From Pseudomonadota bacterium (lineage in GTDB: Bacteria > Pseudomonadota > Gammaproteobacteria > Burkholderiales > Burkholderiaceae_D), in the NCBI GenBank assembly GCA_023391395.1, contig JAEWBA010000154.1, positions 1 to 7,594 on the forward strand: a stretch of DNA of 7,594 nt. Direction: 5' to 3'. Under the pieces are notes generated by a model. The model worked only from the letters and a program-made list of their open reading frames with translations, was not told the origin of the DNA and searched no databases. Position 1 is the stretch's first letter. Every line of letters starts with the position of its first letter. This document shows positions 1-5,643 of the stretch, piece by piece. The position numbers and the translations under genes were made by a program.

Positions 1-1632
1 CTTTGCCACCGTTTTTGTCTGCGACGGAGCGGTGCCGGCTGCACGCAGACGCTCCCAATCGGAATAGCCGCCGACGTATTCGCGCCATTGACCGTCTCCC
101 TCGGCGACGATGACCTGGGTGACGACGTTGTCGAGGAAGCTGCGGTCATGGCTCACCAAAAACACGGTTCCCGGGTAGTCGGACAGCAGTTCTTCTAGCA
201 GTTCGAGCGTATCGATATCCAGATCGTTGGTGGGCTCATCCAGCACCAGGACATTCGCCGGCTTGGCAAACAGCCGGGCCAGCAACAGGCGATTGCGCTC
301 GCCGCCGGACAGGGATTTGACCGGCGAGCGGGCACGCTCGGGCGCAAACAGGAAGTCGCCCAGATAAGTCATCACGTGCTTGCGCTGCCCATTGATTTCC
401 ACCCAGTCGCTGCCGGGCGAAATGGTGTCCGCGAGGCTGGCTTCATCGTTCAATTGCGCACGCATCTGGTCGAAATAAGCTACCTGCAGCCTGCTGCCCT
501 GCCGGATCGTGCCGGAGTCGGGCGATTCCTCACCGAGTATCAACTTCAGCAAGGTGGTCTTGCCGGCACCATTCGGTCCGATCAAGCCGATCTTATCGCC
601 ACGCAGGATGATGGAACTGAAATCCCGGACGATGATTTTTTCGCCGTAGCGTTTGTTCACGTGCTCGAGCTCGGCAACCACCTTGCCGGAGCGTTCGCCC
701 GCCGAGACATCGAGCCTGACCTGACCCTGCTGCTCGCGCCGCGCGCTGTGCAAGCGGCGCAGCTCTTCCAGCCGCCGCACTCTTCCCTCGTTGCGTGTGC
801 GCCGCGCCTCCACGCCCTTGCGTATCCACACCTCTTCCTGGGCGAGAAATTTGTCGAACTTGGCGTTTTCAATCGCCTCCACTTCGAGCTGTTCCGCCTT
901 GCGCGTGCGATAGGCACTGAAATTACCGGGAAAGGACAGCAGCCGGCCTCGATCCAGCTCGACGATGCGTGTCGCCACGTTGTCCAGAAAGGAGCGGTCG
1001 TGCGTGATGAACAGCAGGCTGCCCTTGAAGTCGCGTAGCAGGGCTTCCAGCCACATGATGGAGCTGAAGTCGAGATGGTTGGTGGGCTCATCCAGCAGCA
1101 GCACATCGGGTGCGCCGACCAGGGCACGAGCCAGAGCGACCCGCTTTTGCGTTCCTCCGGAGAGGGTGCCGATCACTGCATCCTTGTCCAAGCCCAGACG
1201 GGCCAGCGTGGTTTCCACGCGATTGGCAAGATTCCAGGCATCGGCGGCATCCAGCTTGAGCTGAATGGCATGCATGCGCTCCATGACGGCATCGTCGTCG
1301 CCGTGACCAAGCTGCGCCGCAAGCGCGTGATATTCGTCCAGCAAAGAAGGCAACTCGCCCAAGCCGGCGGCGACGGCATTGAATACGCGCATCTCGGGCG
1401 CAAACTGCGGCTCCTGCTCGACATAGGTAATCTTGATGCCCTGCTGCATGACGAGAAGGCCATCGTCCAGCTTCGCCGTGCCGGCAAGGATTTTGAGGAG
1501 CGAAGATTTGCCGGTGCCGTTGCGACCGATCAGGCCGACGCGTTCGCCGGCCTCCAGTGAAAATTCCGCGTGATCGAGAAGAGCAACATGGCCAAAGGCC
1601 AGTTGTGCATTGCTGAGAGAAATGACTGCCAT
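1..1632 (-). CDS. uup: ABC-F family ATPase Uup, C-terminus cut by window edge
   Basis: A soluble twin-ATPase protein of the ABC-F type. This family binds ribosomes and acts in translation or ribosome assembly; it does not transport. Both nucleotide-binding domains are visible: Walker A GRNGTGKS (36-43), signature LSGGT (157-161) and Walker B DEPTNHLD (181-188) in the first; GPNGAGKT (352-359), LSGGERNR (441-448) and DEPTNDLD (465-472) in the second, followed by an SHDR H-loop. The charged linker contains AQEEVWIRKGVEARRTRNEG, which is characteristic of Uup rather than EttA or YheS, and the sequence EYVGGYSDW follows the second domain as in Uup. Only 544 codons are inside the window; the usual length is about 630-640, so the C-terminal coiled-coil DNA-binding domain is missing at the left edge. 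The ATG at 1632 gives the expected N-terminus. A GGAGG lies about 13 bases upstream, which is rather far. Confidence 0.93.
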   Translation of the reverse strand, partial: MAVISLSNAQLAFGHVALLDHAEFSLEAGERVGLIGRNGTGKSSLLKILAGTAKLDDGLLVMQQGIKITYVEQEPQFAPEMRVFNAVAAGLGELPSLLDEYHALAAQLGHGDDDAVMERMHAIQLKLDAADAWNLANRVETTLARLGLDKDAVIGTLSGGTQKRVALARALVGAPDVLLLDEPTNHLDFSSIMWLEALLRDFKGSLLFITHDRSFLDNVATRIVELDRGRLLSFPGNFSAYRTRKAEQLEVEAIENAKFDKFLAQEEVWIRKGVEARRTRNEGRVRRLEELRRLHSARREQQGQVRLDVSAGERSGKVVAELEHVNKRYGEKIIVRDFSSIILRGDKIGLIGPNGAGKTTLLKLILGEESPDSGTIRQGSRLQVAYFDQMRAQLNDEASLADTISPGSDWVEINGQRKHVMTYLGDFLFAPERARSPVKSLSGGERNRLLLARLFAKPANVLVLDEPTNDLDIDTLELLEELLSDYPGTVFLVSHDRSFLDNVVTQVIVAEGDGQWREYVGGYSDWERLRAAGTAPSQTKTVAK

Positions 1633-1692
1633 GAGCGGGAACGCGCCTCCGGTGCGCCGTGCGTGGTTTGCGCCGGTATCCGGCAAGCCCGC

Positions 1693-1698
1693 ATTGTA
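1693..1698 (-). promoter_or_regulatory. possible -10 box for uup
   Basis: On the minus strand this reads TACAAT, 60 bases upstream of the uup start codon. No convincing -35 element lies 16-18 bases further upstream, so this is a weak candidate based only on the -10 match and its position in the gap between uup and the divergent tRNA promoter. Confidence 0.3.
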
Positions 1699-1742
1699 CC
1701 GATTGCCAGAGTGCGGTGCTGATTCGGCATGCCGGACTCGGC

Positions 1743-1748
1743 TATAAT
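1743..1748 (+). promoter_or_regulatory. -10 box of the tRNA-Arg promoter
   Basis: A perfect TATAAT, followed by a GC-rich stretch (ctcggcctcgg) that resembles the discriminator of stringently controlled stable-RNA promoters. The tRNA begins 41 bases after the box, leaving a short 5' leader for RNase P removal. The -35 is poor: tgattc at 1720-1725 has the correct 17-base spacing but matches the consensus weakly. Confidence 0.65.
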
Positions 1749-1789
1749 CTCGGCCTCGGCCAGGCGGATCCCAGTTTGGCTGTGCGCGT

Positions 1790-1864
1790 CTCGCCGTAGT
1801 TCAATGGATAGAACGAGTGCCTCCTAAGCGCTAGATACAGGTTCGATTCCTGTCGGCGGGACCA
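1790..1864 (+). tRNA. tRNA-Arg (anticodon CCT), CCA encoded
   Basis: It folds into a full cloverleaf. The acceptor arm is 1790-1796 with 1854-1860 (seven pairs, one G-U). The D stem is GTTC/GAAC at 1799-1802 and 1811-1814. The anticodon stem is 1816-1820 with 1828-1832, with loop CTCCTAA and anticodon CCT at 1823-1825. The variable loop has four bases. The T stem is ACAGG/CCTGT around loop TTCGATT. Discriminator A at 1861 is followed by an encoded CCA. It decodes the AGG arginine codon. The CCT-anticodon arginine tRNA (argW in E. coli) is a known integration target of phages and islands, and the DNA immediately downstream here is AT-richer than the rest of the window. Confidence 0.95.
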
Positions 1865-1891
1865 AATTCATGCAGGTTTCCGGGGTGTCCG

Positions 1892-1913
1892 TGACAAGAT
1901 TGTGTCAAATCTT
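1892..1913. repeat. two overlapping short inverted repeats after the tRNA
   Basis: TGACA (1892-1896) and TGTCA (1903-1907) form an inverted repeat around six bases. AAGATT (1896-1901) and AATCTT (1908-1913) form a second, mutually exclusive one. Either could be a weak stem in the 91-base gap between the tRNA and the end of the DCC1 gene. Neither has a T-run, so a terminator role is uncertain; a protein-binding palindrome is an alternative. Nothing else is evident in this gap. Confidence 0.3.
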
Positions 1914-1955
1914 TCACTTCGGCCACGCCTGCACCGTACGCCGATGCTGCGGCCA

Positions 1956-2330
1956 TTACGAAATCCGGCGCCGCCCCATCAACCAAAGCGAGAGATTTCG
2001 CCCGGTGCGCAGGACCGGGTAGAGCACGCGCGATAATCGCTGGTGGCGGAAGACAGCTGCATTCAGCTTGTTAAAGGCATCGCTCTCGGAACTCAAAAGC
2101 GCAATCCGATTCATGCAGTCCGCGCCCCAGTAGTCTTGGCCGTCCAAGTGCAGAAGCATTCCCTGATCGAGATTGAATCCCTTCGCGGCATAGTGGTCTG
2201 CCAGCTCCTTGTTCTCTCGGATGTTCAAGAGCGCAACGGGCCCCACTGCCTTCCTGAGCTGCACCATCTTCACGAAGTTGGAGCAGAACGGGCAGTCGCC
2301 GTCGTAAAGAATGTAATTGCCTTGTCTCAT
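1956..2330 (-). CDS. DCC1-like thiol-disulfide oxidoreductase (DUF393)
   Basis: A 124-residue protein of the DCC family, named for its conserved N-terminal motif, here LYDGDCPFC with Cys13 and Cys16 as a thioredoxin-like CxxC pair. A third cysteine, Cys72, lies in the YWGADCMNRI segment, a region that is also typical of the family. The C-terminus is basic (RTGRNLSLWLMGRRR) and may contact membrane or partner. There is no signal peptide, so the protein is probably cytoplasmic or membrane-associated. The start ATG overlaps the stop of the upstream HTTM gene as ATGA, and no good ribosome-binding site is seen, so translation is probably coupled. DCC1 genes are recurrently found next to or fused with HTTM-domain genes. 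By analogy with the CxxC reductase that serves the human carboxylase, it may supply or remove electrons for the HTTM protein; this is inference. The substrate is unknown. Confidence 0.9.
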   Translation of the reverse strand: MRQGNYILYDGDCPFCSNFVKMVQLRKAVGPVALLNIRENKELADHYAAKGFNLDQGMLLHLDGQDYWGADCMNRIALLSSESDAFNKLNAAVFRHQRLSRVLYPVLRTGRNLSLWLMGRRRIS

Positions 2331-4186
2331 AGATCAGCCGCAGATGATGGCGAGAGCCCAGTCACAAATGCCTTCGGACCGGCGTACACCTCAGAGATGC
2401 CGAGTTCCTTGTCGGTCACCTCGATCAAGACGTATTTTGTACTGCGAATTCCTTCCTTGCTCACATAGAAGTGGTTTCCTTGCCATTCACCTGGCAGCAC
2501 AAATGGCTCGGACTGCGATGGCTTTTCAGCGACGTCTTCTCTGGCGAGCATCCGAAACGTAGGATTTTTAAATCCAAATGCATCGACAGTGATAGAGAAC
2601 TGCTGCTCCTTCTCATGGTACTCCAATGAAGGATTTACGCCACGGAACCCTAGTTCATCGCTCACCGAGGTCAATCCTGAATGTAAGACCACAAGTGGCA
2701 GCGCCGCCGCGGGGCGCGGTGGAACGGCGACCACCTGCAAATATGTCCGCAAACGACCGACTTCTTCTTTTTGGATCTCGGGGGAATTGCTCCATGTTGC
2801 AACTTTAACCAATGCCAGCTCTGCAGCGTGCAGCTTACGCTGCCCATCTTCGCTACGCTCGGCGCGCCATGCCGAATCGACCATCGTGGACGACATTACG
2901 ATCGGGTCTAGCAATTTCTTCTCTTTTGTTTCCACCTCCACCCAGCCACGATGAATCGGAAAGTAATTTGGTTTGGAGTATGGCGGTAATGCGCGATTCT
3001 CTGAATAGAACGCCATCGAACTGAATGGGTAATTCAGGTGAGTCTCCCCGAGCTTCCAAACGATGTTAGCCGCGTAGTAGCCGAAGAAAAGTGCCATGAA
3101 CGAATACACCGCAAGACGATATCCAGACGATACATTATCGACCACCATTAATGATCGTGACTGGAAAGCGGCCATCATGGCACTCAAATCGAAACCTCGA
3201 GTCGTCGCCAGCATCGGCCGCACGTCTTTTCCGCGAAGCTTGTTATACAACCATTCCCAATCCACGGAAAGGAAGCACAGCGGAATCCAGAATGGATGCC
3301 AGAACTCAAACAGGCGCGACAGGCCGATGATTTCGAGGAAAAAGAAAACGCCACCGATTACTAGGCGCAGCACCGGATGCCGAACCAGAAACAAGCAGAA
3401 GATCGTCGAAACCTGGGCAATAAGCTGCAGGGTGCCGGCAGTCTTGTAGAGCCACGGATTGTTGGCCACCCATAAAACAATGTCGGGTGGATTAAATCGG
3501 CTAATCCCCCAGGCTATTGCCAACGAGTTGCGTAAGTTGTCCGACCAAGCCCACCAGACCCCATTGCCTTGAGTGAATTTCTGATAGAACGCGCCGAACA
3601 TGAACATGTGCGTGGCCAGCTCGGCAAAAAGGACCGGCCACCAGTATTCGCCATCATGTTTTTTCAGGGGAGACGGGAGAGATCGCCAACGGCGGATGGC
3701 TGCATCGAGGGACAACACATCTCCGGAGCGCCCAAACATGAAGGAAAGAGCAGCCAACAGCTGGACATTAAGACCATGCGACCAGTACGGACCAAAGGAT
3801 GTCATCAGGCTGGCATACAACGTGGCTGACAGTGCGGCGACAATTGCGGATGTCCTGGAAAACAATCCAAGGAACATGGTCAGGCAAGCCACTTGCGATA
3901 CTTGGAACAGCGCAACAACGAACGGCTGGGATGGTGGTCCAGCACTAAATAAATCCAGGATCTTGACTAACCCTTTGGGAACCCAACCCACTGACTGGTA
4001 GGCTTCCACGTAATAGTCCCATGCGATCGCGTGACCAACCGCCTTGATGGAAAGCCACAGCGAAACGGCCAACAGCATCCGGGCGATCGCCGCGTTATAG
4101 GCGCCACCTTGCAGAAAAATGAATCGGTTAAGAAAGCCGGTTGGAAGCGAGAGCAACCTTGACGAAGTGGTGAATGATGTTTTCAT
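2327..4186 (-). CDS. HTTM-domain (VKD carboxylase-like) membrane protein with long C-terminal extension
   Basis: A 619-residue integral membrane protein. Residues about 30-315 form a horizontally transferred transmembrane (HTTM) domain, related to vitamin K-dependent gamma-glutamyl carboxylase. Hydrophobic segments lie near 37-55, 88-108, 113-128, 140-152, 184-200, 235-268, 275-292 and 298-308, with another at 358-378. Diagnostic stretches are YWSHGLN (134-140), GDVLSLDA (155-162) and FGAFYQKF (197-204) followed by WW at 211-212. By eye, His137 and Lys203 align with human His160 and Lys218. Residues about 380-619 are a soluble, charged extension with no motif that I recognise. The reaction is unknown: some HTTM proteins carboxylate, while SdpB of Bacillus takes part in toxin peptide maturation. 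The gene is co-transcribed with the DCC1 gene through an ATGA overlap. Its base composition is lower in GC than its neighbours. The ATG at 4186 is the only sensible start (in-frame TAA just upstream), but it lacks a normally spaced ribosome-binding site. Confidence 0.85.
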   Translation of the reverse strand: MKTSFTTSSRLLSLPTGFLNRFIFLQGGAYNAAIARMLLAVSLWLSIKAVGHAIAWDYYVEAYQSVGWVPKGLVKILDLFSAGPPSQPFVVALFQVSQVACLTMFLGLFSRTSAIVAALSATLYASLMTSFGPYWSHGLNVQLLAALSFMFGRSGDVLSLDAAIRRWRSLPSPLKKHDGEYWWPVLFAELATHMFMFGAFYQKFTQGNGVWWAWSDNLRNSLAIAWGISRFNPPDIVLWVANNPWLYKTAGTLQLIAQVSTIFCLFLVRHPVLRLVIGGVFFFLEIIGLSRLFEFWHPFWIPLCFLSVDWEWLYNKLRGKDVRPMLATTRGFDLSAMMAAFQSRSLMVVDNVSSGYRLAVYSFMALFFGYYAANIVWKLGETHLNYPFSSMAFYSENRALPPYSKPNYFPIHRGWVEVETKEKKLLDPIVMSSTMVDSAWRAERSEDGQRKLHAAELALVKVATWSNSPEIQKEEVGRLRTYLQVVAVPPRPAAALPLVVLHSGLTSVSDELGFRGVNPSLEYHEKEQQFSITVDAFGFKNPTFRMLAREDVAEKPSQSEPFVLPGEWQGNHFYVSKEGIRSTKYVLIEVTDKELGISEVYAGPKAFVTGLSPSSAADL

Positions 4187-4217
4187 GAGGAAATATTATA
4201 TTCCCTCACCACCTCCT
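4183..4217 (-). promoter_or_regulatory. unusual leader of the HTTM operon: TATAAT, distant Shine-Dalgarno, mini-ORF
   Basis: Three signals crowd the HTTM start. A perfect TATAAT lies at 4200-4195, only eight bases before the ATG, so a transcript from it would be essentially leaderless; no decent -35 is seen. A strong AGGAGGT lies at 4217-4211, 24 bases from the ATG and too far to serve it directly. A GTG at 4209 opens an eight-codon reading frame whose TGA (4185-4183) overlaps the HTTM ATG as ATGA, which could couple translation. However, the GTG is only two bases after AGGAGG, closer than normal. Which signals are real cannot be settled from the sequence. Confidence 0.35.
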
Positions 4218-4224
4218 AGTTACC

Positions 4225-4257
4225 AACAGTTCTTGACTAGACCATACCTCAACTGTT
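4225..4257. repeat. spaced 7-bp inverted repeat, possible operator
   Basis: AACAGTT (4225-4231) and AACTGTT (4251-4257) are exact reverse complements. Their centres are 26 bases apart, about two and a half helical turns. The position just upstream of the HTTM operon would suit an operator, but a 7-bp match in AT-rich DNA may be chance. Confidence 0.25.
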
Positions 4258-4337
4258 TTCCCGTGCCTAATTGCACAATACGTATAGTTCAAGACCGGAC
4301 CATTTTCTTGGCATTCAAACTCTCTTCGTGACCTTTC

Positions 4338-4347
4338 TTGGTCCCGC
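4338..4347 (-). repeat. 10-bp inverted copy of the tRNA-Arg 3' end
   Basis: The plus strand here reads ttggtcccgc, the exact reverse complement of gcgggaccaa at 1856-1865, which spans the tRNA acceptor 3' strand, discriminator, CCA and the next base. The match stops on both sides. The rest of the tRNA (T arm, anticodon) is absent. The site lies on the far side of the AT-rich block from the tRNA, but in inverted rather than direct orientation. Confidence 0.3.
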
Positions 4348-4357
4348 GTAAGTGAAA

Positions 4358-4379
4358 CTCCCCTCTCCTCTCCCCCTCT
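4358..4379 (+). repeat. polypyrimidine tract with a perfect 16-base mirror repeat
   Basis: This is a run of 22 uninterrupted C and T bases. Within it, cccctctcctctcccc (4360-4375) reads the same in both directions on one strand, the sequence type able to form triplex (H-) DNA under supercoiling. It lies about 80 bases upstream of the secreted-protein gene. Any function is unproven. Confidence 0.45.
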
Positions 4380-4450
4380 AAAGTTAGCAAGCGGTCATTG
4401 CAATCCGTCATCGACGGCTTGTCTATGGCATTTCGTCATGCTTTTCTGAA

Positions 4451-4456
4451 AAGGAG
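4451..4456 (+). promoter_or_regulatory. ribosome-binding site of the secreted-protein gene
   Basis: AAGGAG is placed five bases before the ATG at 4462. It fixes this start, which also gives an intact signal peptide. Confidence 0.85.
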
Positions 4457-4461
4457 TTGTC

Positions 4462-4917
4462 ATGAAGAAGAACATTCAAGGATTTACCTTGTCGGTAATG
4501 CTCGCTGCCGTTGCAGGTCTGCCGCTCGCCGCGCATGCGGCCGACGAAGCCATGAGCAAGAGAGAACAGCGCACCGAAGCACGGCAGACTACTCCCTTTC
4601 CTTCCGCGCAGGCGCGCTACAGGGCGTCCCGGAAAGAGGCGCACTCGGCCTATAACGAGGCGGTGCGGAATTGCCGGCAGATGAGCGGCGCGGACCGCAC
4701 CTCCTGCATGCAGGAAGCAAAGAGCAATCTGCAAAGCGACTTGGCTTTTGCCAAGGAAATGATGAACAGCGATACCAGTGTCGGAGCCAGCGGATCACGC
4801 AGCGAGAGCATGAGCGGCGGTTCGCGGAGCGGCAGTTCGTCGCGCAGCATGGATTCCGGCCGTAGCTCTTCGAGCGGTTCCTCCACGGAGCCGAAGTCTG
4901 ACGGGTCGTCCAAGTAA
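4462..4917 (+). CDS. small exported protein, two cysteines and Ser/Gly/Arg-rich tail
   Basis: A 151-residue protein of unknown function. Residues 1-26 are a clear Sec signal peptide: a lysine-bearing N-terminus, a hydrophobic core at about 8-23 and an AHA cleavage site before Ala27, so the mature protein is probably periplasmic or secreted. Residues about 48-101 are charged and likely helical, with Cys71 and Cys82 in the segment NCRQMSGADRTSCMQEAK; the spacing would allow an intramolecular disulfide. Similar short helical two-cysteine exported proteins are, from memory, common in Burkholderiales and uncharacterised. From about residue 107 to the end the protein is low complexity, dominated by Ser, Gly and Arg, and probably disordered. 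It is divergent from the HTTM-DCC1 operon and convergent with the isomerase gene, so it is probably monocistronic. No enzymatic motif is visible. Confidence 0.85.
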   Translation: MKKNIQGFTLSVMLAAVAGLPLAAHAADEAMSKREQRTEARQTTPFPSAQARYRASRKEAHSAYNEAVRNCRQMSGADRTSCMQEAKSNLQSDLAFAKEMMNSDTSVGASGSRSESMSGGSRSGSSSRSMDSGRSSSSGSSTEPKSDGSSK

Positions 4918-4930
4918 GGCAAAGCGTGAA

Positions 4931-4956
4931 GCCGGCGGTGCACGGCATCCGCTGGC
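4931..4956. terminator. hairpin between convergent genes, possible bidirectional terminator
   Basis: GCCGGCGG (4931-4938) pairs with CCGCTGGC (4949-4956) over eight pairs, one of them G-T, around a 10-base loop. It fills the 40-base gap between the ends of the secreted-protein gene and the isomerase gene, the position expected for a shared terminator. Neither side has a proper T-run, so it may only protect 3' ends or depend on Rho. Confidence 0.4.
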
Positions 4957-4957
4957 G

Positions 4958-5614
4958 CTATTCGGCGTCGGGTTGTTTTCCAGGCGCCGCCAATGCGAAG
5001 GCATCCAGCGCCAGACAGGCCTCGTTGATGCGCATGACGGTTGGCAGCTGCGATAAGTCGCAGCCGAAGCGCTGCGCATTGGCTACCTGTGGCACCAGGC
5101 AGCAGTCGGCGAGAGTGGGTTGCTCCCCGAGACAGAAGATGCTGGCGCGTCCGCTGCCAGAAAGAACCGCTTCGATCGCTGCAAGGCCTTGCTCGCACCA
5201 ATGCCGGTACCAGGCATTCTTGGCCTCCTCTTCCACCTGCAGCTCACGTACCAGATAGCGCAGCACCCGCAGGTTGTTCAGGGGATGGATGTCGCAGGCA
5301 ATGGAAAGCGCCAGGCTGCGGACATAAGCCCGTTCAAGCGCATCCGCCGGCAGAAGCGGCGGAACAGGATGCGTTTCTTCCAGATACTCGATGATGGCGA
5401 GCGACTGGGTGACGATCGCATTCGGCCCGGCTTCCTGGTCGACCAGGGTCGGCACCAGTGCAGCGGGATTGAGCTTACGGTATTGCGCCGACAATTGTTC
5501 GCCGCCCTGCTTGAGCAGATGCACCGGGACGGTGTCATAGGGCAAGCCCTTCAGATTGAGGGCGATCCGGACCCGGTACGAGGCCGAGCTGCGGAAATAG
5601 CTGTAGAGTTCCAT
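4958..5614 (-). CDS. maiA: zeta-class glutathione transferase, maleylpyruvate/maleylacetoacetate isomerase
   Basis: A 218-residue cytoplasmic enzyme that uses glutathione to turn the cis double bond of maleylacetoacetate (tyrosine/homogentisate route) or maleylpyruvate (gentisate route) into the trans form. The N-terminal thioredoxin-like domain shows the zeta-class motif as SSASYRVRIAL (9-19), the cis-proline site VP (54-55) and the glutathione-binding QS (70-71). The C-terminal helical domain shows CDIHPLNNLRVL (107-118) and GEQPTLADCCLVPQ (163-176). The cysteine of the classical SSCS motif is Ala11 here, which I recall as usual in bacterial homologues. The length matches the family (about 210-220). 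The ATG at 5614 gives the canonical MELYSYFRSS start; the longer open frame upstream runs antisense-like through the neighbouring gene and is not coding. It follows the hydrolase gene with a 29-base gap, so the two are probably co-transcribed. Whether it belongs with the homogentisate or the gentisate route is undecided; the partner hydrolase favours gentisate. Confidence 0.9.
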   Translation of the reverse strand: MELYSYFRSSASYRVRIALNLKGLPYDTVPVHLLKQGGEQLSAQYRKLNPAALVPTLVDQEAGPNAIVTQSLAIIEYLEETHPVPPLLPADALERAYVRSLALSIACDIHPLNNLRVLRYLVRELQVEEEAKNAWYRHWCEQGLAAIEAVLSGSGRASIFCLGEQPTLADCCLVPQVANAQRFGCDLSQLPTVMRINEACLALDAFALAAPGKQPDAE

Positions 5615-5643
5615 GCTCGAAAATCCCGATGAGGCAACTCTTC

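Larger units (their letters stand above)
4187..4461. other. AT-rich intergenic region between divergent genes
   Basis: This 275-base gap separates the HTTM operon from the secreted-protein gene and must hold both promoters. I see no confident -35/-10 pair for either. TTGACT at 4233-4238 and TATAGT at 4283-4288 are isolated plus-strand matches without partners at proper spacing. The gap also holds a spaced inverted repeat, a short inverted copy of the tRNA 3' end and a polypyrimidine mirror repeat, listed separately. No small gene with a convincing start and composition is present. Confidence 0.7.

Noticed and set aside
376..1560. Two long plus-strand open frames (376-1038 and 1075-1560)
   Set aside because: Both are antisense to the Uup gene, whose motifs are continuous across this stretch.
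4231..4290. TTGACT and TATAGT as a plus-strand promoter for the secreted-protein gene
   Set aside because: They are about 44 bases apart, far outside the 16-18 base spacing, and neither has a suitable partner.
4301..4325. Possible sigma-54 promoter at ttggcattcaaactc
   Set aside because: The TGGCA half is present but the required downstream TTGC element is missing at the correct distance.
4320..4400. A second tRNA or tRNA fragment on the minus strand around the gcgggacca match
   Set aside because: No T-loop, anticodon arm or matching 5' acceptor strand is present; only ten bases agree.
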